From assembly GCF_025836995.1 (NCBI RefSeq), contig NZ_CP107546.1, forward strand, positions 2,418,001-2,482,000: 64,000 nucleotides of DNA, written 5' to 3'. Shown here piece after piece: positions 46,283 to 56,606 of this stretch (position 1 is the stretch's first letter; each line of letters opens with the position of its first letter). The notes beneath the pieces are model-generated. The model was not told where the DNA came from and did no database searches. It was given only the letters and a program-made list of their open reading frames with translations. Origin of the DNA: Microbacterium sp. M28. Its GTDB lineage: Bacteria; Actinomycetota; Actinomycetes; Actinomycetales; Microbacteriaceae. The position numbers were made by a program, and so were the translations under genes.

Positions 46283-46294
46283 TGCGAGTGCCAG
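46268..46294 (-). promoter_or_regulatory. CIRCE operator 2 (HrcA site) of groES
   Basis: CTGGCACTC, nine bases, then GAGTGCCAG: a perfect 9-bp inverted repeat with the canonical CIRCE spacing. GCACTC-N9-GAGTGC is exact. It overlaps the -35 region. Confidence 0.9.
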
Positions 46295-46340
46295 TGAGGC
46301 GTAACGCGCTGGGCGAACGCGTGCCGCGTAGGCTGAACCG

Positions 46341-47600
46341 GTGGAGATGACCGAGCTCGCCGCCCTGCTCACCCCGGACGGACTGGATCTGCTCGACGAC
46401 GTCGGGAGCATCGAGTCCACAACCGATGTGGCGAGAGTCGTCTCACGTCTGCGTGCCGCCGGCCACTCCCCCGAACTGGTCTCCGCCGTCGTCGGTCAGG
46501 CGAGGCTGCGCACCAAGGCCACCGCGAAGTTCGGCCCGTTCGCACAGCGGATGCTGTTCACGCAGGCAGGTCTCGAGCAGGCCACGCGTCTGGGCGTCGC
46601 GGCTCGGCACGCCGGGCGCATGCGGAACGCGGGGATCGCGCACGTGGCGGATCTCGGCTGCGGCATCGGCGGAGACGCGCTCGCGTTCGCGGGCGCCGGG
46701 CTGACCGTCACGGCCGTCGACGTCGATGAGGTCACGGCGGCGATCGCGGCGTACAACCTGGCGGCGTTCGGCGAGGATGCCTCCGTGTCGCACGGGACGG
46801 CGGAGGATGCGGTGAGCACGATCTTCGGAGATGTGCGCCATCTTCGGAGGTTCACCCCCGAAACGTCCGAAGACGACGCACATCTCCGCGGGAACAGCAC
46901 AGCGATCTGGATGGACCCGGCGCGCCGCACCTCCGGTCACAGCGAGACGCTGCGCGTGACGGCATCCGACTACTCCCCCTCGCTGGACTGGGCGTTCGAC
47001 GTGGCCACCCGCATCCCGACCGGCATCAAGCTCGGTCCGGGGCACGACAGGGACGCGCTCCCCGAGGATGCCGAGGCGCAATGGGTGAGCGCTGAGGGCA
47101 GCGTCGTCGAGCTCGTCGTCTGGACCGGCGCTCTGGCGCGGGAAGGCGTCCGCCGCGCCGCGCTCGTGATCCGCGGCGACGAGTCGCACGAGCTGACTGC
47201 GGGAGCCGATGCCGAGGATGCCGAGGTGCGCCCGCTCGGCGCCTTCGTCCACGAACCGGACGGCGCTGTCATCCGTGCCCGTCTGATCGGCGACGTCGCA
47301 CGGAGCCTCGACGCCGGGATGCTGGACGAGCACATCGCGTATCTCACGGGGGATGCCGCGGTCACCAGCCCGTTCGTGCAGTCGTTCCGCGTGCGCGAGT
47401 CGATGCCGGCGAACATCAAGGCGATCAACGCCGCCCTGCGCCGAGCCGACATCGGAACGCTGGAGATCAAGAAGCGCGGCATGGACATCGATCCGGCATC
47501 CTTCCGCCGCAAGCTGAAGCTGAGCGGGTCGCGGAGCGCGACGCTGATCCTCGCGCGGATCGGCGATCACCGGACGGCTGTGCTGGCCGATCGGGTCTGA
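46341..47600 (+). CDS. Class I SAM-dependent methyltransferase with THUMP-like C-terminal domain
   Basis: This protein of about 419 residues has a Rossmann methyltransferase fold with VADLGCGIGGDALAFAGAG as SAM-binding motif I (near residue 110). VTAVDVDEVTAAIAAYNLAA follows it, and MDPARRT at motif IV (near residue 193) is typical of this uncharacterised actinobacterial group. The C-terminal part from about residue 330 (ESMPANIKAINAALRRADIGTLEIKKRG) is the THUMP-like domain, suggesting an RNA substrate. Residues 162-183 are encoded by a palindromic element and look like an insertion before motif IV. GTG 46341 or ATG 46347 is the start. It ends six bases from the convergent membrane paralog gene. 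Confidence 0.88.
   Translation: MEMTELAALLTPDGLDLLDDVGSIESTTDVARVVSRLRAAGHSPELVSAVVGQARLRTKATAKFGPFAQRMLFTQAGLEQATRLGVAARHAGRMRNAGIAHVADLGCGIGGDALAFAGAGLTVTAVDVDEVTAAIAAYNLAAFGEDASVSHGTAEDAVSTIFGDVRHLRRFTPETSEDDAHLRGNSTAIWMDPARRTSGHSETLRVTASDYSPSLDWAFDVATRIPTGIKLGPGHDRDALPEDAEAQWVSAEGSVVELVVWTGALAREGVRRAALVIRGDESHELTAGADAEDAEVRPLGAFVHEPDGAVIRARLIGDVARSLDAGMLDEHIAYLTGDAAVTSPFVQSFRVRESMPANIKAINAALRRADIGTLEIKKRGMDIDPASFRRKLKLSGSRSATLILARIGDHRTAVLADRV
46826..46888. repeat. Intragenic palindrome (element B) inside the methyltransferase gene
   Basis: Arms 46826-46848 and 46866-46888 pair at 20 of 23 positions; the outer 12 pairs are perfect. The element lies in frame and encodes residues 162-183, between the SAM-binding half and the MDPARR motif. 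A palindrome of this length inside a coding region is unusual. Confidence 0.75.
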
Positions 47601-47606
47601 GGCTGC

Positions 47607-48668
47607 TCAGCCGATGGGCTGGATCTCGTCCTCTGGTGTGCGCGTGATCAGGAGCTGACGCGACGCCGGGTCGGGGAACGTGAGCTCGAACGTGGTCCGT
47701 TCTCCGGCGCCGTCCGGTTCGCCCATGTCGTGGGAGATGATGTCGAGACGCAGCGGCGCGTCCGCCACGCCCTGTGTCGAGGTGCAAGTGAAGAACGGAC
47801 CGCCGGACTCGCCGACGTAGGTCAGGCACGACTGCCCTCCGGCGATCGTGGTGAGCCACACCGGGTACTCCTCGAAGGCTCCGACCACCTCGAACGATTC
47901 CACGACGAACTCCCGTGAGATCAGGGCGGTGTCCCGCGCGAGAGCATCCGCGGACACGGGTCCTGCCTCCGAGGACTCGATCCAGTGCGTCGAGAGCCGA
48001 CCGGTGAGCTCACCGTCGGGCGATATCAGCGCCAGCGCCGTCGTGATCGTGACGGAGTCGCGCTCCGCGTCGGCACGCGGGTAGGACGCCACGAGCGAAT
48101 CCCGCCGCACGACGTACTCCTCCGCGCACGTCGCTGCATCGCCGTCCGCATCCCCGACGATGACGCAGAGCTCCGCGCCGTGATCCTTCGTCGCGGCCCA
48201 CACGACGGGGCTCGCGTCGCCACTGATCTGCGTGGCGGTGTCGACCGCGATGGCCCGCAACGAGCCTTCGTCGTACTCCCCCGCCGCGGCGAGGGCGTCC
48301 TGCCACTCCTGCTGCTGCGAGGTCAGCTCGATCGTGGACGACGACGCTCCGGTCGCCAGCGCCCATCCGACGCCGGTCCCCACGACGACCGCGAGAGCGA
48401 TGACGGCCGCCGGAATGAGCCTGCGTCGACGCGGCGGCGGTGACTGCGCGTCGTCGACGGGCCCGGTGGCGGGTTCTTCCGGCTCGACCGGCTCGACCGG
48501 GTCGGTCGTCTGGGATGCCCCAGGCGCTGGATCGGCGACTCGGTCCGGCGTGCGCGTCGCGTCCTGCAACTCCCTGAGCCGCTCCGCCTCGGCATCCGTG
48601 AGCGAGCCGTTCGGTCCGTAGGCCTTCGCTCTCAGAGAAGCGAGCTCCGCAGCATCCGCTTCCCTCAC
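47607..48668 (-). CDS. Single-pass membrane protein of unknown function, tandem paralog 2
   Basis: I do not recognise this 353-residue protein. A cytoplasmic N terminus begins with LASLRAKAYGPNGSLTDAEAERLRELQD. A Pro/Glu-rich acidic linker and a basic PPPRRRRL stop follow, then one membrane helix at about 105-125 (IPAAVIALAVVVGTGVGWAL). An extracytoplasmic domain of about 230 residues has Cys residues in paired positions (ELCVIVG and AATCAEE; SCLTYVG and FFTCTS). It is clearly homologous to the gene just upstream (shared KAYGP, AEAERL, GEYDEGS/GDYDPGS, VWAATK/VWNATR). The GTG start overlaps that gene's stop (GTGA). The tandem pair probably arose by duplication. Confidence 0.8.
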   Translation of the reverse strand: MREADAAELASLRAKAYGPNGSLTDAEAERLRELQDATRTPDRVADPAPGASQTTDPVEPVEPEEPATGPVDDAQSPPPRRRRLIPAAVIALAVVVGTGVGWALATGASSSTIELTSQQQEWQDALAAAGEYDEGSLRAIAVDTATQISGDASPVVWAATKDHGAELCVIVGDADGDAATCAEEYVVRRDSLVASYPRADAERDSVTITTALALISPDGELTGRLSTHWIESSEAGPVSADALARDTALISREFVVESFEVVGAFEEYPVWLTTIAGGQSCLTYVGESGGPFFTCTSTQGVADAPLRLDIISHDMGEPDGAGERTTFELTFPDPASRQLLITRTPEDEIQPIG

Positions 48669-49789
48669 GGCTCCACGTCTCCGGTCCGGTCGTCGATCCC
48701 TGTATCGACACCGGGAGCGGGCACGCGTTCGATCGTGAGCAACGGGCCGCGCGAGCTGGAGACGGTCACCTGGTAGCGCGTGACGGTGCCGTCGGGGCCG
48801 GCGATCTCCAGGGTCACGTCCTCGTCGGCGTACTGGGTGCACGCCCGATCGACGCCGTCGATCACGGCGACGAGGATGCACGTGCCCATGCCCGTGTACT
48901 CCAGCCAGATCGGGGTCTCGTCGTCGTATCCGACGATCTGCAGCGTCTCTCCGGGGATGCCGGTCTCGCTCTCGATCCGATCGATGTAGGCGAGCTCGCT
49001 CGCGGTGTACTGCGCGCGCCAGTCCCACCGGTCAGCCGTCCAGAAACGACTGACCATCGTGATGTCGCCGTCGACGTCTCGGACGAGGCTGACATCCAGG
49101 CTTCCGGCCGGGCTGCCTTCGGTCTCCGGAATGTCCAGCGAGGTGCCCAGCCAGAACCCGTTCTCCTCGATCTGATCGGTCGGGTGGCACCCGTTCGCCT
49201 CGCTCGTGTCGCGAGTGATGACGACGCACTGCATCTCGCCGTCCTGCCTGGTCGCGTTCCAGACCGTCGCGCCGTGCGACTGCCCGATGGGCGTGATCGA
49301 GCCGGGGTCGTAATCTCCCGCTTCCTCGAGCGCGGCCTGCTCGGCACCGACCGCGATCGAGAGCGCGATCGATCGCACCACGCTCTGTCCGAACACGGCG
49401 AAGCCCGCACCGAATCCGAGGAGGAGCGCGACGGCGACGGCCGCGAACGGGAACCACCGGCGTTTCGAGATGCCGCGCAGACCGGCGGATGCCGCACGGG
49501 TGTCGGCCGGCTCGGTGTCCGTGCCTTCCTCAGGCTCGTCGAGGGACTCCGGCTCCCGGAATACGGTGGAGCCCGCAGCCGGCGGGTCGATCGTGCGGCT
49601 GGCCTGCGCCGGCGCTTCGTCGTGATGTCCGGCCTCGAGCTCCGTGCTCGCTGCGCGCGCAGGGGCCGTCCCGCGTGCGCGCGCCTGCAACTCCTCGAGG
49701 CGCTCCGCCTCGGCAGCCGTCAGCTCGCCACCGGGTCCGTAGGCCTTCTCCCGCAGTTCGCGCAGCTCGTCGTCAACGCTCTCCGCCAT
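48665..49789 (-). CDS. Single-pass membrane protein of unknown function, tandem paralog 1
   Basis: I do not recognise this 374-residue protein. It shares its plan with the gene that follows. The cytoplasmic N terminus has ELREKAYGPGGELTAAEAERLEELQARAR. An acidic Pro/Glu/Thr linker leads to one membrane helix at about 115-138 (FPFAAVAVALLLGFGAGFAVF). The exported domain contains spaced Cys residues (MQCVVIT, NGCHPTD, GTCILVA, DRACTQY), which could form disulfides. It lies 84 bases downstream of the DUF4190-like gene at the end of the tsaD block. A short KAYGP-(x)-G-(x)-LT-(x)-AEAERL motif at the N terminus of both proteins may bind a common cytoplasmic partner. Confidence 0.8.
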   Translation of the reverse strand: MAESVDDELRELREKAYGPGGELTAAEAERLEELQARARGTAPARAASTELEAGHHDEAPAQASRTIDPPAAGSTVFREPESLDEPEEGTDTEPADTRAASAGLRGISKRRWFPFAAVAVALLLGFGAGFAVFGQSVVRSIALSIAVGAEQAALEEAGDYDPGSITPIGQSHGATVWNATRQDGEMQCVVITRDTSEANGCHPTDQIEENGFWLGTSLDIPETEGSPAGSLDVSLVRDVDGDITMVSRFWTADRWDWRAQYTASELAYIDRIESETGIPGETLQIVGYDDETPIWLEYTGMGTCILVAVIDGVDRACTQYADEDVTLEIAGPDGTVTRYQVTVSSSRGPLLTIERVPAPGVDTGIDDRTGDVEP

Positions 49790-49872
49790 CGCCGCTCCCC
49801 CTCATCAGTCCGCGTCGTCCGGACCGTCGACGCCCGCGCCGCTCTGCGCGTTCCCCCGGCGACAGCATCCGA

Positions 49873-50319
49873 CTACCCGAAGGTTCCCGGTTGCATGGCT
49901 GCCCAGACGAGCCAGCCACCGCTGTACAGTGTCGCGATGATTCCCAGCACGAGCGCCCAGATCGCGATCGGCCGGCTCTCCAACGGGCGCCGCAGCGACA
50001 TGATGGCCGCGATCACGGCGACGATCGCCACCGGGATGCCCCAGCCGACGAAGAACGAGGCGATCAGCGCGACGACCGCGGCCAGCAGCGCCCACGGAGC
50101 GAGTCGCGTGTTGTCCTCGATCGGATCGGTCGTGCTCGGCTCCCACGAGCCCACAGCGTCCGCGTCCGGACCGCTCACCACCACGGGTTCGATGCCGACG
50201 GGTCCCGTGGGCAGCTTCGTGTAGCCCTCGCGCCGCGCACCCGGCAGTCGCGCGCTTCCGGCAGGCCTCTCCACGTCGGGGCTGGCGCCCTCCAGCTGCG
50301 GACGTGTCTCATCGCTCAT
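49873..50319 (-). CDS. DUF4190-like small membrane protein
   Basis: This 148-residue protein has a polar N terminus of about 75 residues and two to three hydrophobic helices from about residue 75 ([58 protein letters not shown]). The pattern resembles DUF4190 membrane proteins, which have no known function. Its ATG overlaps the tsaD stop by four bases, so it is coupled to the t6A operon. A longer upstream frame is only an antisense-like extension into tsaD in another frame. Confidence 0.75.
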   Translation of the reverse strand: MSDETRPQLEGASPDVERPAGSARLPGARREGYTKLPTGPVGIEPVVVSGPDADAVGSWEPSTTDPIEDNTRLAPWALLAAVVALIASFFVGWGIPVAIVAVIAAIMSLRRPLESRPIAIWALVLGIIATLYSGGWLVWAAMQPGTFG

Positions 50320-51389
50320 GCGGCGGCCTCCGCGCGCTCGGCGATCTGGATCTCGGTCACCGGCAGTGTCGAGTCGGCGCCGAAGGCCAGCGTGGACGGG
50401 CGTCGCCCGGACGAGATCAGCTCGGCCGCCAGCGCCGCGATCATGGCACCGTTGTCTGTGCACAGCGACAGCGGCGGGATGCGCACGGTCACGCCCGCAG
50501 CCTGCGCCCGTGTCAGCGCGACCTCGCGCAGGCGTCTGTTGGCGATGACGCCTCCGCCGAGCAGCAGACGGGGCACACCCAGATCCTGACACGCGGCGAG
50601 CGCCTTCGTCACGAGCACGTCGACGACCGCTTCGCGGAAGCTCGCGGCGACGTCCGCGACGGGAACCGGCGACCCTTCGGCCTCGCAGCGCTCGACCCAC
50701 CGTGCGACCGCGGTCTTGAGCCCGGAGAACGAGAAGTCGTACCGGTGCTTCGCCATGTCGGATGCCCGGGACAGCCCTCGGGGGAATCGGATGGCGTTCG
50801 GGTCGCCGTCCGCTGCCGCCCGGTCGATCTCCGGTCCGCCGGGGTACGGCAGCGACAGCAGCCGAGCGACCTTGTCGAACGCCTCCCCCGCCGCGTCGTC
50901 CATGGTCTCGCCGAGCAGCTCGACGTCCGTGGTCAGATCGCGCACATGCAGCAGCGACGTGTGGCCGCCGGACACGAGCAGCGCGATCGTCGGATACTCC
51001 AGCGGCTCGGCATCCGGGGTCAGGATGTCGGCCGCGATGTGCCCGACGAGATGGTTGACCGCATAGAGGGGCTTGTCGAGTGAGACGGCGAGGCCCTTCG
51101 CCGCGCCGACGCCCACCATGAGCGCGCCGGCGAGCCCTGGGCCCGACGTGACCGCGACCGCATCCAGATCCGCCAGGCTCACCCGAGCCTCGGCGAGTGC
51201 GGCCTCGATCGACGGCTGCAGCGCCTCGAGGTGCGCACGCGCCGCGACTTCGGGCACGACGCCTCCGTAACGGGCGTGCGCGTCCATGCTCGAGGCGATC
51301 GTGTTGGACAGCAGGGTCCGCCCGCGGACGATCCCGATCCCGGTCTCGTCGCAGCTCGTCTCGATGCCGAGCACCAGGGGTTCGCTCAT
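50316..51389 (-). CDS. tsaD: tRNA N6-threonylcarbamoyltransferase TsaD
   Basis: This 357-residue catalytic subunit transfers the threonylcarbamoyl group to A37 of ANN-decoding tRNAs. Kae1/TsaD signatures are present: [15 protein letters not shown] at the N terminus, [16 protein letters not shown], the metal-ligand pair in VNHLVGH near residue 111, [11 protein letters not shown], and [11 protein letters not shown]. It overlaps rimI by four bases and lies with tsaB and tsaE in one reverse-strand block; TsaC is not in this window. Confidence 0.97.
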   Translation of the reverse strand: MSEPLVLGIETSCDETGIGIVRGRTLLSNTIASSMDAHARYGGVVPEVAARAHLEALQPSIEAALAEARVSLADLDAVAVTSGPGLAGALMVGVGAAKGLAVSLDKPLYAVNHLVGHIAADILTPDAEPLEYPTIALLVSGGHTSLLHVRDLTTDVELLGETMDDAAGEAFDKVARLLSLPYPGGPEIDRAAADGDPNAIRFPRGLSRASDMAKHRYDFSFSGLKTAVARWVERCEAEGSPVPVADVAASFREAVVDVLVTKALAACQDLGVPRLLLGGGVIANRRLREVALTRAQAAGVTVRIPPLSLCTDNGAMIAALAAELISSGRRPSTLAFGADSTLPVTEIQIAERAEAAA

Positions 51390-51961
51390 GCCGTGGCCTC
51401 CTTCGCCGTCTGCGCGTCGCTCGATCCGGAGGAGATCACTCGATCCGGAGGAGCGATAGCGCCGTTCCGGTCCTCCGAATCGTGCGATGTCCTCCCGTTC
51501 GGGGGCTCCGTCTGCCACGCCCGCAGATCCAGCTTCATGACGATCGCGTCGACGCCGTCCGGCTGGTAGTAGCGCGGTCGACGGCCGAGCTCGGTGAACC
51601 CCTCCGAGAGGTAGAGCCCCTCCGCGCCCGGGTTGTCGGCGCGGACCTCGAGGAACACCTCGCGGTTGCCCCTGGCGGATGCTTCGGACAGCAGCGCCAC
51701 CAGGAGCGCACGCCCTCGTCCTGCGCCGCGGTGCGCGTCGAGCAGGGCGATCGTCTGGATGTCGGCATCCGACGCGCCGCGCACCGAGCGCAGTCCGGCG
51801 TACCCGACGACGCGGCCGTCCTGCTCGTCGACGAGATAATGGCTGTACTCGCCCGCGAGTTCGGCCGCCATCGTCTCGGCGCTCCACGCGTCGGTCGGGA
51901 AAGACGCGTGCTCGATCGCCATGATGGCCTCGAGGTCGTCCGATGTCGCTCGGCGGATCAT
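51386..51961 (-). CDS. rimI: Ribosomal protein S18-alanine N-acetyltransferase RimI with extended C terminus
   Basis: This 191-residue GNAT acetyltransferase shows [20 protein letters not shown] at the start, the acetyl-CoA loop [17 protein letters not shown] near residue 88, and [19 protein letters not shown] followed by [21 protein letters not shown]. RimI is usually about 150 residues. Here about 45 polar residues follow, and residues 154-180 are encoded by a long imperfect palindrome (51423-51500). The gene overlaps both tsaB and tsaD by four bases, the usual actinobacterial order. The substrate may be S18 or another protein N terminus. Confidence 0.94.
   Translation of the reverse strand: MIRRATSDDLEAIMAIEHASFPTDAWSAETMAAELAGEYSHYLVDEQDGRVVGYAGLRSVRGASDADIQTIALLDAHRGAGRGRALLVALLSEASARGNREVFLEVRADNPGAEGLYLSEGFTELGRRPRYYQPDGVDAIVMKLDLRAWQTEPPNGRTSHDSEDRNGAIAPPDRVISSGSSDAQTAKEATA
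51423..51500. repeat. Intragenic palindrome (element E) in the rimI 3' extension
   Basis: Over about 32 bp, left 51423-51454 and right 51469-51500 arms pair at roughly three quarters of positions. The best inner part is CGATCCGGAGGA (51441-51452) against TCCTCCGAATCG (51471-51482). The left arm also holds a 15-bp direct repeat, CTCGATCCGGAGGAG, at 51420-51434 and 51439-51453. It encodes the extra C-terminal residues of RimI. Confidence 0.7.
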
Positions 51962-52581
51962 GAGCCGACCTTCTTCGGCGCACCGGGCAGCGTCACGTCG
52001 GGCTGCCTGAGGTACAGCGGCTCCTGGCCGACGAGGACGCGCCCCGCACGGGACGCGCGCAGACCGACGCGGGCGAGGGCTGCGGCGTCCAGCGCGATCG
52101 TCTCGATGGATCGGATGCCGGCGAGGTGCGTCTCGGCATCCGCTCGCGGCACCAGGATCGTGTCGGCCACGACGTGCGGGATGCCGTGGTCATCCAGCCC
52201 GTCGAACACCGTGATCGCGACTTCGCGGCGACGGGCATCCGTCACGATCGCGAAGCGGCCGGCCGCGGCATCCCTCTCCAGCTCGGTGAGCGCCGGCGCG
52301 AAGTGGCTCGGGACCGCGATCACGTCGACGCCGCGACCGAGGGCGAACGTGCGGGCGGTGGCGATGCCGATGCGCAGACCGGTGAACGGGCCGGGCCCCA
52401 TACCGGCGACGACGTGGTCGATGCGGCCGGGTCCGGCTTCCTCGACAGCGCGGACGAGCAGATCGCCGATCACCTCGGCGTGGCCGAGCGGGTCGGGACT
52501 GGAGGCATCCGAGAGGTGCGCTCCGTCGCCGTCGACGATGGCGACGGCCGAGCCCAGCGAGGTGTCGACAGCGAGGATCAC
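51958..52581 (-). CDS. tsaB: tRNA threonylcarbamoyladenosine biosynthesis protein TsaB
   Basis: This 207-residue TsaD-like scaffold protein of the t6A complex begins [19 protein letters not shown] and contains [23 protein letters not shown] near residue 60, the typical TsaB signature. It has no metal-binding His pair, as expected for TsaB, which partners TsaD and TsaE. The start is GTG at 52581. It ends in a four-base overlap with rimI. An 81-base gap with no recognisable feature separates it from tsaE. Confidence 0.95.
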   Translation of the reverse strand: MILAVDTSLGSAVAIVDGDGAHLSDASSPDPLGHAEVIGDLLVRAVEEAGPGRIDHVVAGMGPGPFTGLRIGIATARTFALGRGVDVIAVPSHFAPALTELERDAAAGRFAIVTDARRREVAITVFDGLDDHGIPHVVADTILVPRADAETHLAGIRSIETIALDAAALARVGLRASRAGRVLVGQEPLYLRQPDVTLPGAPKKVGS

Positions 52582-52662
52582 GCTTCCCAGGGTAGTCGCG
52601 GCGATGCGCCGCAGCCGCCTCCGATCGGGATCAGGCCGCGCGGGTCGTGCCGGATTCCGCGC

Positions 52663-53145
52663 TCATCGCTCGACGCGGGTGATCTCCACGAGGCGCGGAG
52701 CGTCGGCATCCAGATCCTCGTCCGCGATGCCGTCGGCTCCGCCGATGGGTCGGGACAGCTCGATGTCCCACCAGCTGTCGGCCACGGCATCCGCCATGCC
52801 CCTGCCCCACTCGATCACGACGACCGAGCGGGCGAAGTCGATGTCGAGATCGTCCAGCTCGGCGGCCGAGCCCAACCGATAGGCGTCGACGTGCACGAGC
52901 GGTGCGCGTCCGACGAGCGACGGGTGCGTCCGGGCGATCACGAAGGTCGGGCTCTGCACCGGACCTCGGACGCCGAGCCCTTCGGCGAGCCCGCGCGTGA
53001 AGGTCGTCTTTCCCGCGCCGAGCGGACCGGTGAGCACCAGCAGGTCGCCGGCTCCCAACTGCTCGCCGATGCGGAGGCCGAGCTGCTCCATCTCCTCGGC
53101 CGTCGCGATCTCGCGGCGTCCGAGGAACGCGGGGTCGATGCTCAT
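52663..53145 (-). CDS. tsaE: tRNA threonylcarbamoyladenosine biosynthesis ATPase TsaE
   Basis: This 160-residue P-loop ATPase assists TsaBD in t6A formation. It shows LTGPLGAGKTTFTRGLAEGLG as Walker A near residue 38, VQSPTFVIARTH with the conserved Ser-Pro-Thr-Phe, HVDAYRL with the Walker B-like Asp, and VIEWGRGM. The start at 53145 overlaps the alanine racemase stop by four bases and gives the usual length. Confidence 0.95.
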   Translation of the reverse strand: MSIDPAFLGRREIATAEEMEQLGLRIGEQLGAGDLLVLTGPLGAGKTTFTRGLAEGLGVRGPVQSPTFVIARTHPSLVGRAPLVHVDAYRLGSAAELDDLDIDFARSVVVIEWGRGMADAVADSWWDIELSRPIGGADGIADEDLDADAPRLVEITRVER

Positions 53146-54248
53146 GCGCCCCGCCTCGGTACGCGAGGGCCGATGCGCGTCACGATCTCGTAATTGATGG
53201 TGCCCGCGGCGTTCGCCCACTCGGTCGCCGAGGGGACGCCGAGGGTGGGGTCGCCGAACAGCACGACCTCGTCACCCACGGAGACGGGCGTATCGCCGAC
53301 GTCGACGACGAACTGATCCATCGCGATTCGACCGGCCACGGTGAACCGGCGTCCGCCGATCGTCACGGGGCCGCGATCGGACGCCTGCCGCGGCACGCCG
53401 TCGGCATAGCCCAGCGGGACGAGAGCGAGCGTCGTGTCCCGGTCCGTGCGGTGCACGTAGCCGTAGGACACACCGGTGCCTGCGGGCACGCGGCGAACGG
53501 CGGCGACCGCGGCACGCAGCGTCATCGCCGGACGCAGGCCCAGTTCGCCGGAGGATCGGTCGTCGAAGGGCGAGAGGCCGTACAGCCCGATGCCGATGCG
53601 CACGGCGTCGAGGCGGGACTCCGGCAGGTCGATCGCCGCGGCGGTGGCGGCGATGTGCCGGATCTCCGGATGGATGCCGAAGGATGCCGCCTCGGTGACG
53701 CCCTGCTCGAATCGCGCGAGCGCCGTGCGATCGTCCTGCGGCGACGTGTTGGAGAGGTGGCTGAAGAGCCCGACGATCCTCACCCGGCCGATGCGCTCAA
53801 GGCGCGCGGCTTCGGCGAACACCCGCCGCCAGTCGCGCGGAGCGATCCCGTTGCGGCTCAGGCCGGTCTCGAGTTTGAGATGGACCCCGACCGGGCGATC
53901 GACCGCAGCAGCGGTGCCGGCGGCTTCGAGCTGGTCGAACGAGGAGATGCCCACCTCGACGTCGGCGGCGGCCGCCTCGACGAACGTCTCCCCCGGCTGG
54001 TGCAGCCACGCCATGATCGGCGCGCGGATGCCCTGCCGCCGCAGGTGCAGCGCCTCGGCGATCTCGGCGACGCCGAGTCGGGTCGCTCCGCCCGCGAGCG
54101 CGGCGACGGCGGCGGTCGCAGCGCCGTGCCCGTAGGCATCCGCCTTGACGACAGCGATGACCTCGACGCCGGTGAGGGCGCGCAGGTGCCGCACGTTGTC
54201 GGCGATCGCGTCGAGATCGATCCTGGCCTCGCGGAACGGAACGGTCAC
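53142..54248 (-). CDS. alr: Alanine racemase
   Basis: This 368-residue PLP enzyme makes D-alanine for peptidoglycan. It contains AVVKADAYGHGA with the PLP Lys near residue 34, the GLFSHLS and HIAATAAAIDLPESRLDAVRIGIGLYG segments, and GYVHRTDR near the second catalytic Tyr region. RIAMDQFVVDVG is also present. The GTG start overlaps the acpS stop (GTGA) and the end overlaps tsaE, so acpS-alr-tsaE is a tightly coupled unit. Confidence 0.97.
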   Translation of the reverse strand: MTVPFREARIDLDAIADNVRHLRALTGVEVIAVVKADAYGHGAATAAVAALAGGATRLGVAEIAEALHLRRQGIRAPIMAWLHQPGETFVEAAAADVEVGISSFDQLEAAGTAAAVDRPVGVHLKLETGLSRNGIAPRDWRRVFAEAARLERIGRVRIVGLFSHLSNTSPQDDRTALARFEQGVTEAASFGIHPEIRHIAATAAAIDLPESRLDAVRIGIGLYGLSPFDDRSSGELGLRPAMTLRAAVAAVRRVPAGTGVSYGYVHRTDRDTTLALVPLGYADGVPRQASDRGPVTIGGRRFTVAGRIAMDQFVVDVGDTPVSVGDEVVLFGDPTLGVPSATEWANAAGTINYEIVTRIGPRVPRRGA

Positions 54249-54604
54249 AGCGGAACTCCTTCCGCCACGACGAACGCGGCGGCGAGGCCGGCGTCATGGC
54301 TCAGGGACAGGTGGAGGGTCAGGATGCCGCGATCGGCCACGACCTCGGCCGTCGTGCCGCTGAGCTCGAACCGGGGGCGACCAGAGGCCTCCGATGTGAT
54401 CTCGATGTCGATCCAGTGCACGCCGTCCGAACCACCGAGCGCCTTGATCAGGGCCTCTTTGGCGGCGTACCGCGCGGCGAGCGACGGCAGACGCAGCGTC
54501 CGCTCTGCGGGGGCGAACAGGCGCTCCATCAGGCGCGGTGTCCGGGTTACCGTGCGCTCGAAGCGCGCGATGTCGACGATGTCGATGCCGGTGCCGATGA
54601 TCAC
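54245..54604 (-). CDS. acpS: Holo-[acyl-carrier-protein] synthase
   Basis: This 119-residue 4'-phosphopantetheinyl transferase activates acyl carrier protein for fatty acid synthesis. It starts IIGTGIDIVDIARFER with the magnesium-ligand Asp and has LAARYAAKEALIKALGG with the second ligand Glu, followed by LSLSHDAGLAAAFVVAE. The start is GTG at 54604. It is the first gene of the block that runs to tsaE, and a large palindrome separates it from glmS. Confidence 0.96.
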   Translation of the reverse strand: MIIGTGIDIVDIARFERTVTRTPRLMERLFAPAERTLRLPSLAARYAAKEALIKALGGSDGVHWIDIEITSEASGRPRFELSGTTAEVVADRGILTLHLSLSHDAGLAAAFVVAEGVPL

Positions 54605-54671
54605 CGATTCAGCCTACCCGGGCGCCGACACGCGGCACGGATGCCGACCGCGCCGTCGCACGAGAAGGGAG

Positions 54672-54730
54672 GCCGACACGCCAGTTGTCGGACGCTTCGG
54701 CGAAGAACGTCCGACATGTGGCGTGTCGGC
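54672..54730. repeat. Large intergenic palindrome (element C) between glmS and acpS
   Basis: Arms 54672-54698 and 54705-54730 pair over about 24 positions with two mismatches and one bulge, around a short loop. GTCGG/CCGAC motifs recur within it. It lies 16 bases past the glmS stop, so it may act as terminator, but it lacks a T tract. Its core (TCGGACG...AACGTCCGA) resembles that of element B. Confidence 0.7.
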
Positions 54731-54745
54731 CCCCGACACGATCAA

Positions 54746-56593
<1,848 letters not shown>

Positions 56594-56600
56594 GCTCACA

Positions 56601-56606
56601 AGGGTA
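56601..56606 (-). promoter_or_regulatory. Candidate leaderless -10 box of glmS
   Basis: TACCCT on the minus strand (56606-56601) ends seven bases before the ATG at 56593. TANNNT-N7-ATG is the standard spacing for leaderless actinobacterial transcripts, and no Shine-Dalgarno sequence is present. Confidence 0.5.

Noticed and set aside
50316-51983. Extended TsaD beginning inside rimI
   Set aside because: TsaD proteins begin at [10 protein letters not shown]. The extra 198 residues are a shadow of rimI in another frame.
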